DNA of 64,000 bases. It comes from Gymnopilus junonius. Lineage: Eukaryota > Basidiomycota > Agaricomycetes > Agaricales > Galerinaceae. Below are positions 46,918 through 57,009 of the stretch, piece after piece. The notes beneath the pieces are model-generated. The model saw only the letters and a list, made by a program, of their open reading frames with translations, was not told the DNA's origin and did not search any database. Position numbers and translations under genes: made by a program. The stretch is taken from the NCBI GenBank assembly GCA_015501075.1, contig JADNYJ010000178.1:1-64000 (forward strand), written 5' to 3'. The number at the start of each line of letters is the position of its first letter. The first letter of the stretch is position 1.

Positions 46918-48099
46918 TTACAAATTCTTGATGAACCATTCGACGGTCTCCTTGAATGCTCCCTCCTTGCCCGCCTTGACCTTAGGATCACTCATATCGC
47001 CACGGACTGCAAAGCCGTGAGTGCAACCCTCGTAAAAGTTGCGCTTGTAGCCAGGTGCGAACTTGCCATCCCCAAAGATCTCATCGGCTTTAGCTTGAGA
47101 CTCAGGGGAAATTGGCCATCGACTGGGCAGGAGTTAATCAAAAGAGGGACTTTGGAGGTCGAGAAGTATTTCTTTAGAGGGGAAAAAGCGCTCGTCAGAA
47201 ATTTTAGAAGAACGATGAATCGAAAGATCGGTTACCTCAAGATCAGCAGGGACTTGGAGGAGAGAGGGGTGCGCAACGACACCAGCTTTGATGATGTTCT
47301 CAAAGGCAAGATCGAAGACGTAGCGTCCTATGGAACAAAATGATAAAGTTATCTGGCTTAGATTAAATCGTAGGACGCTCCTCACCTCCGAAGCAGTACC
47401 CAGTTGCACCGAAAATAGTGACACCCTGCTCCTTGAGTGCATTGATTACTTTATCGAGAGTTGGGCGTGTCTGCGCAGCGCCGTGATTAGGAACCACTTT
47501 CCGATATCGAAAGTGCTGCCTGGGTTGAGTCCTTCAGGGGGATGGGGTCGCCGTTAAGGTAATCAGGAACAACAGTCTAAATTATTCGTATTAACCATCG
47601 TCGTACCCAGTACAACGACTTGAAAAAACACTTGCCTTGAACCCGTTCTCAGCAAATGCATCGGCCATGAGCTACATCCCGTGGATCCCAATGCAAATTT
47701 AGTCAGAGCTAAAAATACCTTGAATTTTGCACACCTGAGCGTTGATAAGCTGGGCTCCGAAGACGTCAGGCAAGAACAGGACCACTTTGTCCTTGGGATA
47801 GTCCACGGTGGGGGTGGCGACGTAGGAGTCGACTCCCCGATCTTTTCCCATTTGCCTGTGTAAGATGTGCGTGGGTGGTCGATATCGAGGCATTTGGCCG
47901 TAGCTTGTGTAGTGCGATCTGCTCACCTGTGGGAGTGCCCTCGTGGATCACACCTAGATGAGAGAGATGAGGTCAGCGTCTATTATTTCCTTCAAGGAAG
48001 GAACAGTCTTCTGTTTCGTCTGAGCCACCTCAGAGACCAGAAAGCAAGGCGCTCGAGAGTAAGCCACGTACCCTTGACGCAATGTTCGCAGAAACTCAT
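46918..48099 (-). CDS. Dienelactone hydrolase family protein, frameshifted
   Basis: Alpha/beta hydrolase with a Cys nucleophile. The minus strand gives MSFCEHCVKG, VIHEGTPTGKWEKIG, VDSYVATPTVDYPKDKVVLFLPDVFG, LMADAFAENGFK, TVVPDYLNGDPIP, GATGYCFGGRYVFDLAFE (nucleophile Cys), LINSCPVDGQFP, YEGCTHGFAVRGDMS (catalytic His) and a stop at 46918. The intron after FAENGFK has a GC donor (AAG|GCAAGT). At least four one-base losses in G/C runs interrupt the frame (47835-47838, about 47527, about 47490 and 47105-47108), yet the protein is otherwise fully conserved. Fungal homologues are cytosolic, of unclear substrate. Confidence 0.75.
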
Positions 48100-48955
48100 C
48101 TTCGCGTTCTATAGGTTGACTAGTAGAGATGGCTGATGGAGGTTGGAGATCAACAGAAGGAATTTGATAATCGCAGAAGGCTCATGATTTGACCTCTCCT
48201 TTTATATGCACCGTCTTGGAGCAGAGAAAGCTTTAACCGGCTTCCGGCATCCCAATCGCTCCCACTCTCAAAGGTGTTTCAAATAGCTCGGCGGTCACGG
48301 TGTGAGGATGCACATTCTACTTTCGGATCGGTAACAGATGGCACACATGTGTCATTGTGTGAACACTGAAGAACATACCCCAAACCATTCCGGATAATTC
48401 TAGATATAAAAGACCGGTATCAAAATTGCGTGCCAGTCTTTCCGGACGCAGCGCCACCCGTCACTACAGATCTAGAAATAAGATCGAAGAACACCACGAA
48501 AAATGTCGAGCGCATAAGTACTACGCAATCATAACGACATCTACTTAGATGTTTATGCAGAGAATGGATATATGTAAGTAGAATGGTTAGAATGAAGTGG
48601 AAGTTATAGAACAAATTTAGGCCTGTCAGTGCATGCCAGTACGGAAGGTGAAAATCAATGGAAAAGCAGATCAGCTCGTAGACCCCCGCTGATAAGATTC
48701 CGATTAGATATCATGGTCTATACTTAGAACCACTCTACTTGCTCGTGACATAAATGATCAGACATGGTGGCACTGGCAGTTATGCGCCGTGCAGTGTTGC
48801 CCCTGGTCACTGTACATATTCCACCTGTGTTGTAACCAAATATTAAACGTTGTTATTGCTGGTACACGTACAAAAGACAAATACAAAGTAAAATGCGAAG
48901 GTACAAAACTATGCAAAATGATGAATGTATATCAGCAAGAAAGATTATATAAATC
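48100..48955. other. Intergenic region
   Basis: Upstream of the hydrolase and downstream of the ZIP gene. No coding frame or repeat is supported. Confidence 0.35.
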
Positions 48956-51303
48956 TCAGTCCCCTTCACCCAATCCAACCAGCACCATCATACCCGCACC
49001 AGCAAACAGACTGAGCACGGCCAACACCCTCTTCCCAATCCGTGGTCCCTGCTCGCTACCCTCTTCCTCCTGCCCGCCTTGCTCTTCCATCGCCGCAGCA
49101 ATAATTTCCTCAGCAGGCACCTGACCGGCAGCGTCCTCTTCCATCCTGAGCTCGACATTAGCGCCCTCCGCGGCCCTTGCTTCGCATTCAATCGACCTTT
49201 CTTCGCCGCGTCTAAGTTTCCGACCACGGCTATGGCTGGCATCAGCGTCAGATTTGCCCTCGACTTCCTCATGAGTATGGTGGTGGTGGTGATGGTGTCC
49301 TTCCACGTCGCCGAACACGAAGTCACCCGCGATCATCTCGACCGTCGCTGCGTAGATGAGTAATCCAGCAGATATGGCCGACATGATGCCTTGAGTGAGG
49401 AGCATGGACGCTATCAAATAAGATCGAGTCACTCAGCTATTCGTTGCTAGCGCACAAAAGGAGAGTACTAACCATCATTTGAAGAATGATTCCTCCCAGG
49501 TCCGTTCCAAACGAGCATACCCAACGCCATCCCAAGAGGGGTCGTCACGCCAAAAAGACTAGTCAAAGTGAGCTTCAACCACTCGAATTCTTTGACATGC
49601 CTCCATCTCCACTTCCACGGCTGCCATTTAGATGAGCGTTTCGGAGAATATAGAAGCGTAGATGAAGGCGCGCTGCAAGCTGACTTGTGTTTCCCTTTGT
49701 CGATGCTTGGGCGATGACTATGGATCACCTGAGGCGACGATGACAGGGTATGACGTGGCGGCGCTCTGACTACTTCCTCGCTGTCCTCAGAGTCGATTTC
49801 GTCCTCCAAACGTTCTTGAACATCCTCAATATCTAATTCTTTGGAGTGGGATAGCGATTTTGGTTTTGGTGGTATTGCCGCTATTCGAATGCCTAATGAA
49901 AACCCTTCAAAAAGTTGATGGAATATAATGGCAGTTGTTAATGAAGCTGACGGAAGAATAGAGATCAGCTTCATTCTTGCGAAAACGAAGAGAACTATTA
50001 GGATAGTCCGAGACTCACTGAAATCAGAACCAGAGGTCACCGATAGTGTTAAACCAATAACAAAGGAGTGTATCATGGATGCCCATTTGAAGGACCTGGA
50101 TGATGACACGACGTGAATATCAATTATTCCTATTATTGAACATGAGGCGCAGATGAGTATCGCTTACCAGCAGCCCGACGATTTGTCTCCGCCTTCCAAT
50201 CCTAGGTCTCTGCTCGGCATTACTGTCTTCTATACGTCTTTGTTCAGTTTCATACTGGTCCTGTCTCCTTTTCTGAAGAGCTCGTTCATAAGACTCTCCT
50301 CTTTCACTTTTATGGCCATCTATTTGTATAGGAGTGTGCTCGTGTGTCAAAGCCATTCGACAGACCCTCGGAGAATTAGTGAGGATATCTATGGAAAGGC
50401 CAGGCAGGAGGGGTAACTGGACTGGTGTGTATGATGGGTGTGCGAGTGGGATGTATGTGAATGGATTGCATGGTAAGTCTGCACCTTTAAAGACCAGGGG
50501 CAGAAGAGGAGGTGCGGCGGATACACCAGCGGGGATAGTAATTGATACAGGTCGACCACCGTTGAGCAATGGGGTGATTTCGGATATGGCTTCATCAGGG
50601 TTGGCGGGGGCACCGTTCGGCTTCGGGGGTAGGGACGGGCGTCTGGAGGGAACTTGAGATGCAACAGGAGTAGATGGCGTAGATGATTTTCCGTTTAAAT
50701 GCTCGACGAAAGAAGTAGATGTGTCTGCAATGAGAGAAGTTAGGTAGCTCCATTACTTAGTTATCCATCACTCACATTCAACAAGGAAGATGGCAAGCAG
50801 CGACACGAGACTAAATCGATAGTCAGAACGAATTCAAACACGTCATAGATAATGATAACTCACATAATGGACCCAGTCCATTTGCTCACCTTCCCATACC
50901 TTTCCTCGACCTTCCGATCTGCTAACGACCGGAAAGCATCATCCAAAAGATGAATGAAGGCTGTTGCAAGGATGACGCCAGTACCAAAGTGCTTTCCGAT
51001 AAAGAAACACAATTCCTGGTATGCGCAAGAACCGAATTTGCTTCGAAAGCGTTGGGAATGAGACGGCTGAAAATAACAAGACGTCATAAATCAAAGAAGT
51101 CGAGAATGATAACGGGAACAGTACGCACCGAATAATGACACAAATAGAATAATGAACATAACTCCTATCCTCTCCTCTTCGATGTCTAGTGAGTCGGATG
51201 TCGCCGCCGTCGCCGCCGCTACTGTAGCGCCCATCTTCATCACGGAATATTTTGACAAGCCTCTTGAGTGGAGCTGTACTGGCAGCGCCCGTATTATAGG
51301 CAT
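48956..51303 (-). CDS. ZIP family zinc/iron transporter, two frameshifts
   Basis: Divalent-metal importer, about eight helices. In order: VMFIILFVSLFG, VSFPTLSKQIRFLRIPG, FIGKHFGTGVILATAFIHLLDDAF, LVSLLAIFLVEY, a long polar loop (Pro-rich, then HEHTPIQIDGHKSE), then MIHSFVIGLTLSVTSGSDF and SLTTAIIFHQLFEGFSLGIRIA, the metal-binding helices IV and V. After another polar loop, MLLTQGIMSAISAGLLIYAA and a run of seven His (GHHHHHHHTHE). The C terminus is FAGAGMMVLVGLGEGD. The start at 51303 is the first ATG; 51240 would also serve. The frame shifts near 51001-51008 and 50074-50082, one base each. Long loops of this kind occur in some fungal ZIPs. Confidence 0.75.
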
Positions 51304-51958
51304 TTTGAATAAAGGACTTTGAGCAGAATATTCAGAGATGATGTTTGTTCTAAATAAAAGATTGCAGACCCCTTCCTAGCAGTGGATGGGCATGGGAGGC
51401 AGACGATTAGCAAGACGTTTGACTTAAGAATATGAGGATGAGTACCCTCCCAGTCTTCAGGGCACGAGGTGGAGGGCTTTGACAAATAGAACCACACTGA
51501 GGCGGTACCCAATCACAATGTCACAACGCTTTTTACTCTTGGCCACACTTTACAGGGTCTTGCATAAATCATGACAGGTCACATCCCGTGCAAAATCTTG
51601 TATTTGATTGTATTTATTTGGTCCAAAACGCTAATTTAGGTAATAAATCGCGCACCTTGGAAGTGACGCGTCATCTGCGTTCTCTCTGCCGTCTGTCCTC
51701 GACGCCTCCCATGCAATAACAGAGAACAATTGCCTAAGTACTTGTCTGTGTACACAGTGATCAGGCTTCAGGGTCTTCAAGGTACCACCAAAAACTGATT
51801 TGGTGCACAAATAAATACAAGTAAACACTATTTACCAAGCTGAACCGACCTGTCAAGATTTATGCAAGACCCTGTATTCATCGCTTTCCTTTGTACTCGT
51901 CACGGGTCCAAACGTTCAGGAATTAAAAAATTTACTTTCAAGACTCTGTTTACTGAAA
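51304..51958. other. Intergenic region holding a MITE
   Basis: Half of this stretch is the inverted-repeat element at 51553-51874. The remainder is the ZIP promoter side and the 3' end of the next F-box gene. Confidence 0.4.
51553..51874. mobile_element. MITE with TA target duplication (Tc1/mariner-like)
   Basis: The ends are inverted repeats of about 28 bases starting CAGGGTCTTGCATAAATC (51553 onward; reversed at 51847-51874), with one or two mismatches. Both ends abut TA (51551-51552 and 51875-51876), the usual target-site duplication of the Tc1/mariner superfamily. The 322-bp element has no transposase frame. Confidence 0.7.
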
Positions 51959-53440
51959 TTAAAACTCTAGTGATTTATATAGGCTATCGTATTGCTGTTT
52001 GAGCGCGGCTAGTACTGGAGGTAAGGAGTCTGAGGCTATTCCCTGCTGGCGCAATTCGTCACACTTATTCAACACCTCATTATATTTGTCACCATAGGTC
52101 AATGTGCCATTCTCGTACAGAACCAGTTGGCTTTTTGCCTCCCGTTCTTCCCAACATTCCTTTCGTCCGAACCAGAATTCAGGCTGCTCTAGCCCCTCTC
52201 GGACATCTTTATCATCGTAGAAATCCCATACCGCCGCGAAGGAAGGCTTGCCTGCGAGTATGGCCTGCAAACCCGAGGCTGATATCTTTGCCACCAAACG
52301 TTGAACGTAATTTTGAACGCTAATTGGACCTTTTCTGAAAGAAAAAGTGACGTTCGGAACACGAGCGAGAGCCGGAATCTGGCAAATGTCCCAAGTGTCT
52401 TCTGGCGAAAGTCCCGAATCGGCAATTTCGAACGTTTTCAAAGGGCATCGAGTTTGTGTCAAGAAGTCTTGAATTGTTTTGCATCTACTGTGGCATCTGG
52501 CGAACCTTGCTATAATTCGGAGATACTCCAGGTTAGGCAAGTGCAGGTACTTCAGAAGCTCAACTGGTGCTTCAACCCCATCTAAGGAAAGCCTAGTTAA
52601 ATTAGGCAGACTAATCATCGTCGGAGGTCCCATTAACGAGTCTGCATCGTCATCCTGAGGATCCGGCCAATCGCATCCATTACTGGCCAGTCTGAGCTCT
52701 GTCGCTGAGATACAACGACTAGCGATGTCCAAGCATTCGTCGAATGTCATCATGTATGGCTCGAACTCCACCCGTTTCAGCCGCTCCAGGGGTAGGATGG
52801 AGATATCTTCGAGAATGCTATCAAGGACGTCCAGCTCGTCATTGTATTCGGTAAATTCAAGGACCTCCAGCGTCGGAAGGCCAGCAATCCACTTTGAGAG
52901 GTCCACAAGTCTTCGAGGGTCGATGTAGCGGACGCTGTCGTCCAGTATAATGTGAAGGCGACGGATATTTGCACCCATAACGGACTGACGCAATTTCGCA
53001 GCCTCGAGATGCCAAAGGAAACATTCCAGCAGATAATCGTCAAGCACTATTTCCAGCGTTCGCCAACGACGTTCATGCCTAATAAAGAGTTCAAGTATAT
53101 ATTGACTGTACTGGATGACCTCAATCTCGGGCGGCGTGCCATGACATCGAAGAGCCTGGGTATGAGAAATGTGCAAATCTCTAGAACGAGAAGCAGTGAG
53201 GCAAGTCGAGATGCATTTGCATGACTTCTGGGCATCCTCTTCTGTTGTATATTCAGGTACGCTGATTTTGTTCCATAGGGACTGGTTCTCCAGGGCGATG
53301 GACCTCCAGCGCTTGCAGACTTTGAGGAAGACGAAGGGAACTTTTGCGCCGTCCGGTGTGATGAAAGGCTCGTGTTGAGAGCAGAGCTCGAAGATGTCAG
53401 ATATAAGTTCAGGGGGAAGCCGTTCATTGATGTCCACAGC
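51959..53440 (-). CDS. F-box/LRR protein, member 1 of a decaying array
   Basis: A 492-codon open frame begins at INERLPPELISDIFELCSQHE (F-box), then VPFVFLKVCKRWRSIALENQSLWNK, and continues with leucine-rich segments such as LPTLEVLEFTEYND, LPLERLKRVEFEPYM, LPNLTRLSLDGVE and LPNLEYLRIIARF to a stop at 51959. The frame's first codon is GTG, so a start exon lies upstream. A candidate is ATG at 53565 with an intron from about 53516, but joining it needs a one-base shift. It is the best-preserved paralogue of the pieces at 16.9-19.6 kb and 54-56.8 kb. The expected role is SCF substrate adaptor. Confidence 0.75.
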   Translation of the reverse strand, partial: AVDINERLPPELISDIFELCSQHEPFITPDGAKVPFVFLKVCKRWRSIALENQSLWNKISVPEYTTEEDAQKSCKCISTCLTASRSRDLHISHTQALRCHGTPPEIEVIQYSQYILELFIRHERRWRTLEIVLDDYLLECFLWHLEAAKLRQSVMGANIRRLHIILDDSVRYIDPRRLVDLSKWIAGLPTLEVLEFTEYNDELDVLDSILEDISILPLERLKRVEFEPYMMTFDECLDIASRCISATELRLASNGCDWPDPQDDDADSLMGPPTMISLPNLTRLSLDGVEAPVELLKYLHLPNLEYLRIIARFARCHSRCKTIQDFLTQTRCPLKTFEIADSGLSPEDTWDICQIPALARVPNVTFSFRKGPISVQNYVQRLVAKISASGLQAILAGKPSFAAVWDFYDDKDVREGLEQPEFWFGRKECWEEREAKSQLVLYENGTLTYGDKYNEVLNKCDELRQQGIASDSLPPVLAALKQQYDSLYKSLEF

Positions 53441-54147
53441 ACGCCCATTGGAGACCCATGGCCTTTCGATGAAACCGACAAGATGTTAGTTATTCGGTGG
53501 ACGCCTAAAATTTTATGAAGCTTACAGAAGTGTACCGACTCGGCTTCGCTTGTTGGCTTGAGCATGCGAAGCTCTTGGAGATAGCATCATATCTGAAATG
53601 TGGGGGAATCGATTTGACTCTTGACCGCTATTTATTATTTTCCAGGGTACTGGCCCACAGGAGCGACCATATGTTACAATTAAGGTCCGCCTTTGTTTCA
53701 TCAACACAGTGTCATGGAGGCCCCAGGCGGACATCCATTTCTGGAAATGTATGACCTTATTGTCCGGTGCGTGTTCTCCTCATAAACCATTGTCGTAGGC
53801 TCTAGACATTTTTAATGATTACTCTAGACAATGCTGATGGGCCCTGAGACGGACTTTGGATCTGAGTCTTTCAGCGCTCTGGAACTTAAATTGGTTTTAT
53901 GGGAATGATACTGCAATGGTGGTGGTCTGTGACGCTCTGAGTTTGTTCAACCTTGATTCTGGCCTCTCAGATTCTGAATTACTATGCTGATACTCGCCAA
54001 TAGCTTAATTTGACTCCAATTTGACCCAGGCTGCCTGTTCATTTTTTAATCGCTGCCACATCGCCACTTTTATGTGAGTCAAAAAAAATTGGTCGATCTA
54101 TTTAGGCGGATAAAATTCAAGGCGAAGTAGCTACATGGGATTTCCAT
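53441..54147. other. Upstream and intergenic region of the F-box array
   Basis: Includes the likely first exon of the F-box gene (minus strand, near 53520-53570). The rest shows no supported frame. Confidence 0.3.
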
Positions 54148-55081
54148 TCACCAACTAGCTCCCTCGACGTATGCGTAAGTACCAGCCACAGGCCAGCCAA
54201 ACACTTTTGAAAAGGTGTCGTTATAATTGAATTTCCAGTCCTGATACTCAACCAGATTGTTTCTCGTGCCATGTTGATTCAAAGGCTTTCGCCCAAAGGA
54301 GAAAATACCAGGATATTCTTTCCAGCCCAATTCTTCAGGATTAAGGTGAACTCATCACCCTATAATGCGGTACACAATTGGGATCCTCCTGTGAATCTGC
54401 TGAAGAGGAGTTGGCATAAACCGCGTTATCAATAGCAATGGTCCTGCATATTAAATGATGGGTGAATAACTTGAAGGTCTGTGCATCAGCCTGGAATTCG
54501 AAGAACACTTGCTCAACATGACGTATAACTGGAAGCATGTAGATTTGTAAAGTGTCTTCTTCTGAAAGGTCGTTGTCTGTGACCTTGAGGGACTCAAATG
54601 AACACTGGGATCGCACCAAGAATCCTTCGAGCATTCTGCATCTTTCTGGACACTCGGCTAGTCCTGAAAGGCTAAGATGTTGCAAGTTCGGCAGTACTAG
54701 TAATTCCAGAGCATCGAGCAACCGCTCCATCCCCTCCAACGAAAAGCGAATGAAGTTGAGCAGAGTGTACCTTGTCCCATCTGAAATTGCGCTCGAAGGT
54801 CCAAGATTATCCTCGATTTCGTGGCCCTCCAGATGGAGCCCACTCGCTAAGATGCAACGGCGAGTAATCTCCAGGATCTGGTCAACTGACAACACCTCTT
54901 GCTTGAATGTGACTTGCCCCTTAAACAACTCGAATGGGACAGTCGACAAGTCAAGAATATCTTCTGCGTCATCCAAAGCAAAAACTCTAGCTTTGGAAGA
55001 CTGAGGATGCAGGTGAAGAAATCCAATCAGCAGGCCCTTGAGTATAACAGGTGTATTACAACTGTAGAATGCACTCGTCAC
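54148..55081 (-). pseudogene. F-box/LRR fragment, C-terminal part only
   Basis: The open frame 54341-55081 matches the second half of the 51959 gene: VPFELFKGQVTFKQEVLSVDQ, LEITRRCILASGLHLEGHE, LPNLQHLSLSGLAECPERCR and DNDLSEEDTLQIYMLPVIRHV. Another frame (54148-54330) continues as YPGIFSFGRKPLNQHG, parallel to the EFWFGRKECWEE region of the intact paralogue. No F-box is found upstream (55081-55430 has no matching frame). It is a truncated and frameshifted copy. Confidence 0.65.
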
Positions 55082-55477
55082 CGACCAGAACCCGGTATTC
55101 AGTATTCATCGATCAGCAGTCATTGATAAGGTAAATTAACATGTTGGTACAGGGATCAATATCCCAGGACTTCAAGCCAGAATCATTTTTGCTCGTCGCT
55201 GACTTCCAGCCAGCTCCTCCGAGTCGTGTTGAGCCTGCAAAACACGAAATCGATCTCGGACTGTACAGAAAACCCTGAGCCACTCTAGTGGCCAGGCATA
55301 AGACATTGTGCTGTGGGGTCCAAGAACATATTGGTAAAAATGAATGGTCATAAACTTTAAAAGGGGCCTTGAAGGGGAGGAGTACCCAACAGGGTCCCAA
55401 CGAGGAACATCAGACCAGTACATATTTCATTATCTAACCAGGTGATTTTCCATGTCATCTTCCTCCCAGATCTTTCA

Positions 55478-56790
55478 ACCAAAAGTAAAGGTCTTGGAAT
55501 GCATATTCCAATCCTCTTTTTCATGATCAAAATGATCTATCCATAGCGAGAAAGGGGGAACATGAACAAAGTCTGCCTGCGAATTGAGTGACGATTCAGT
55601 TTGACTCAAAGTTAACATCCTGCCCTTCAAATGGCCAAGATAAAGCAGAAAGTCTTTGGCTGTGGCCACTGACATAATACGGACATGTGGTATATGACGG
55701 AAACTGGGAAGCATATAGATTTCGAGAGCTTCCTCTGGTGAAAGCTCCACGTCAAAGAGATTGAAGTTTGACGATGGGCATTGGGATCTGCTAAGAATTC
55801 TTCGAGAATCTTGCATTTCACTGGAAAATCGGCAGTCCCTGACTGAATGCTGAGGCTCTCTAAGTTCGGTAAGTAAAGGCATCCGAGGAAGTTGAGCGGC
55901 TTGGTGCACAGGAAGGCAAGGTTAACCAAATTAGGCAGAGTGATAGGAAGGATTGTTAAAGGAGAGGGCTCTAATTCCTCATGCTTGGGGCTACCCCCTA
56001 GATTGAGATCCACCGCTGAGATACAACAATGAGCAATCTTCAAGCATAACTGGAGCATCATCATACAGGGCAAAAAATGGACACACTTGAGCTGCTTGAA
56101 GGGAATAATAGAGAGATCGATATCCTTAAGGATGCTGCCACCATCAGATTCCTTATGCAATTCCAGAAATCCAAAATCCACCAGCTTCAGGAGGCGAAAA
56201 GCCCATTCAAAGATCTGTACATGTACAACCTTTTGGCACTCAGCATTTTGGACACTATTATCCACCCAAAGGTGAAGATGATGAAGGCTTGCACCCATAA
56301 TCGACCCATGCAAATGCTCGGTCAACCAAGTTTGGAGGCCGAAATGGAAAACATGGAGCAGATAATTATTGAACGCTATTCCCAGCCATCGCCACCGGTG
56401 TTCATGTGTGAAAAAGACTTCAAGTATTCCTCATCTACATCGAATGGCCTCCTTTTCATGAGGTGTACCTTTATATCTCCCAGCCTGCAAATGAGTGAGG
56501 TCTAGTGGACGAGAACCGGAAACAGATAGCCAGGTTGAGAGGAATTTGCAAGTCTTGCGTGTGCCGTCTTCTATTTCGCTATTATAATTAGGGGTGCTGA
56601 CCCCGCTCCATAGAGACCCGTCATTTAAGGCAATGTACTTCCAGCATTTGCAAACCTTCAGAAGGAGGAATGGAACTGCTTTGTCATCTGGAGCGCAGAA
56701 CACTTTGGTCGTTTGGACACAGCGCTGAAAGACATAATTCAGGAGGTCGTTCAGGAGTTTGTTGATGGGTACACTGGCAGATGCATTGGA
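55478..56790 (-). pseudogene. F-box/LRR pseudogene, member 3 of the array
   Basis: It starts with INKLLNDLLNYVFQRCVQ and VPFLLLKVCKCWKYIALNDGSLW (56790-56600), the F-box part. The frame runs into a TGA at 56431-56433, between EKEAIRCR and GILEVFFTHEHRWRW; the paralogue reads through this place with coding residues. The same frame then continues to 55800 with LHHLHLWVDNS, IPFKQLKCVHFLPCM and LPNLESLSIQSGTADFP. A one-base shift near 55795 leads to RSQCPSSNFNLFDVELSPEE and the end at 55478. Stop plus frameshift make it a pseudogene. Confidence 0.7.
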
Positions 56791-56989
56791 TACTGGGGAG
56801 CTATGTGCAAAAATGACAAAAAATGGAGTAAGTCATGAATAAAAACAATGCAATGTATCAAGTACTTAACTCACAAATTTCTGTTCTCCTGAACTCGAGG
56901 TCACTTCGAAGATAAAGGACGCAAAGAACTTGAAACCCAACACATGTCTAAAAGTAGGGGAAATGAAATCTGGACGCTATTTATTATCT

Positions 56990-57006
56990 TTATATATATA
57001 TATATA
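56990..57006. repeat. TA microsatellite
   Basis: A run of about eight TA units upstream of the F-box pseudogene. It is a simple repeat with no further context. Confidence 0.8.
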
Positions 57007-57009
57007 ACT

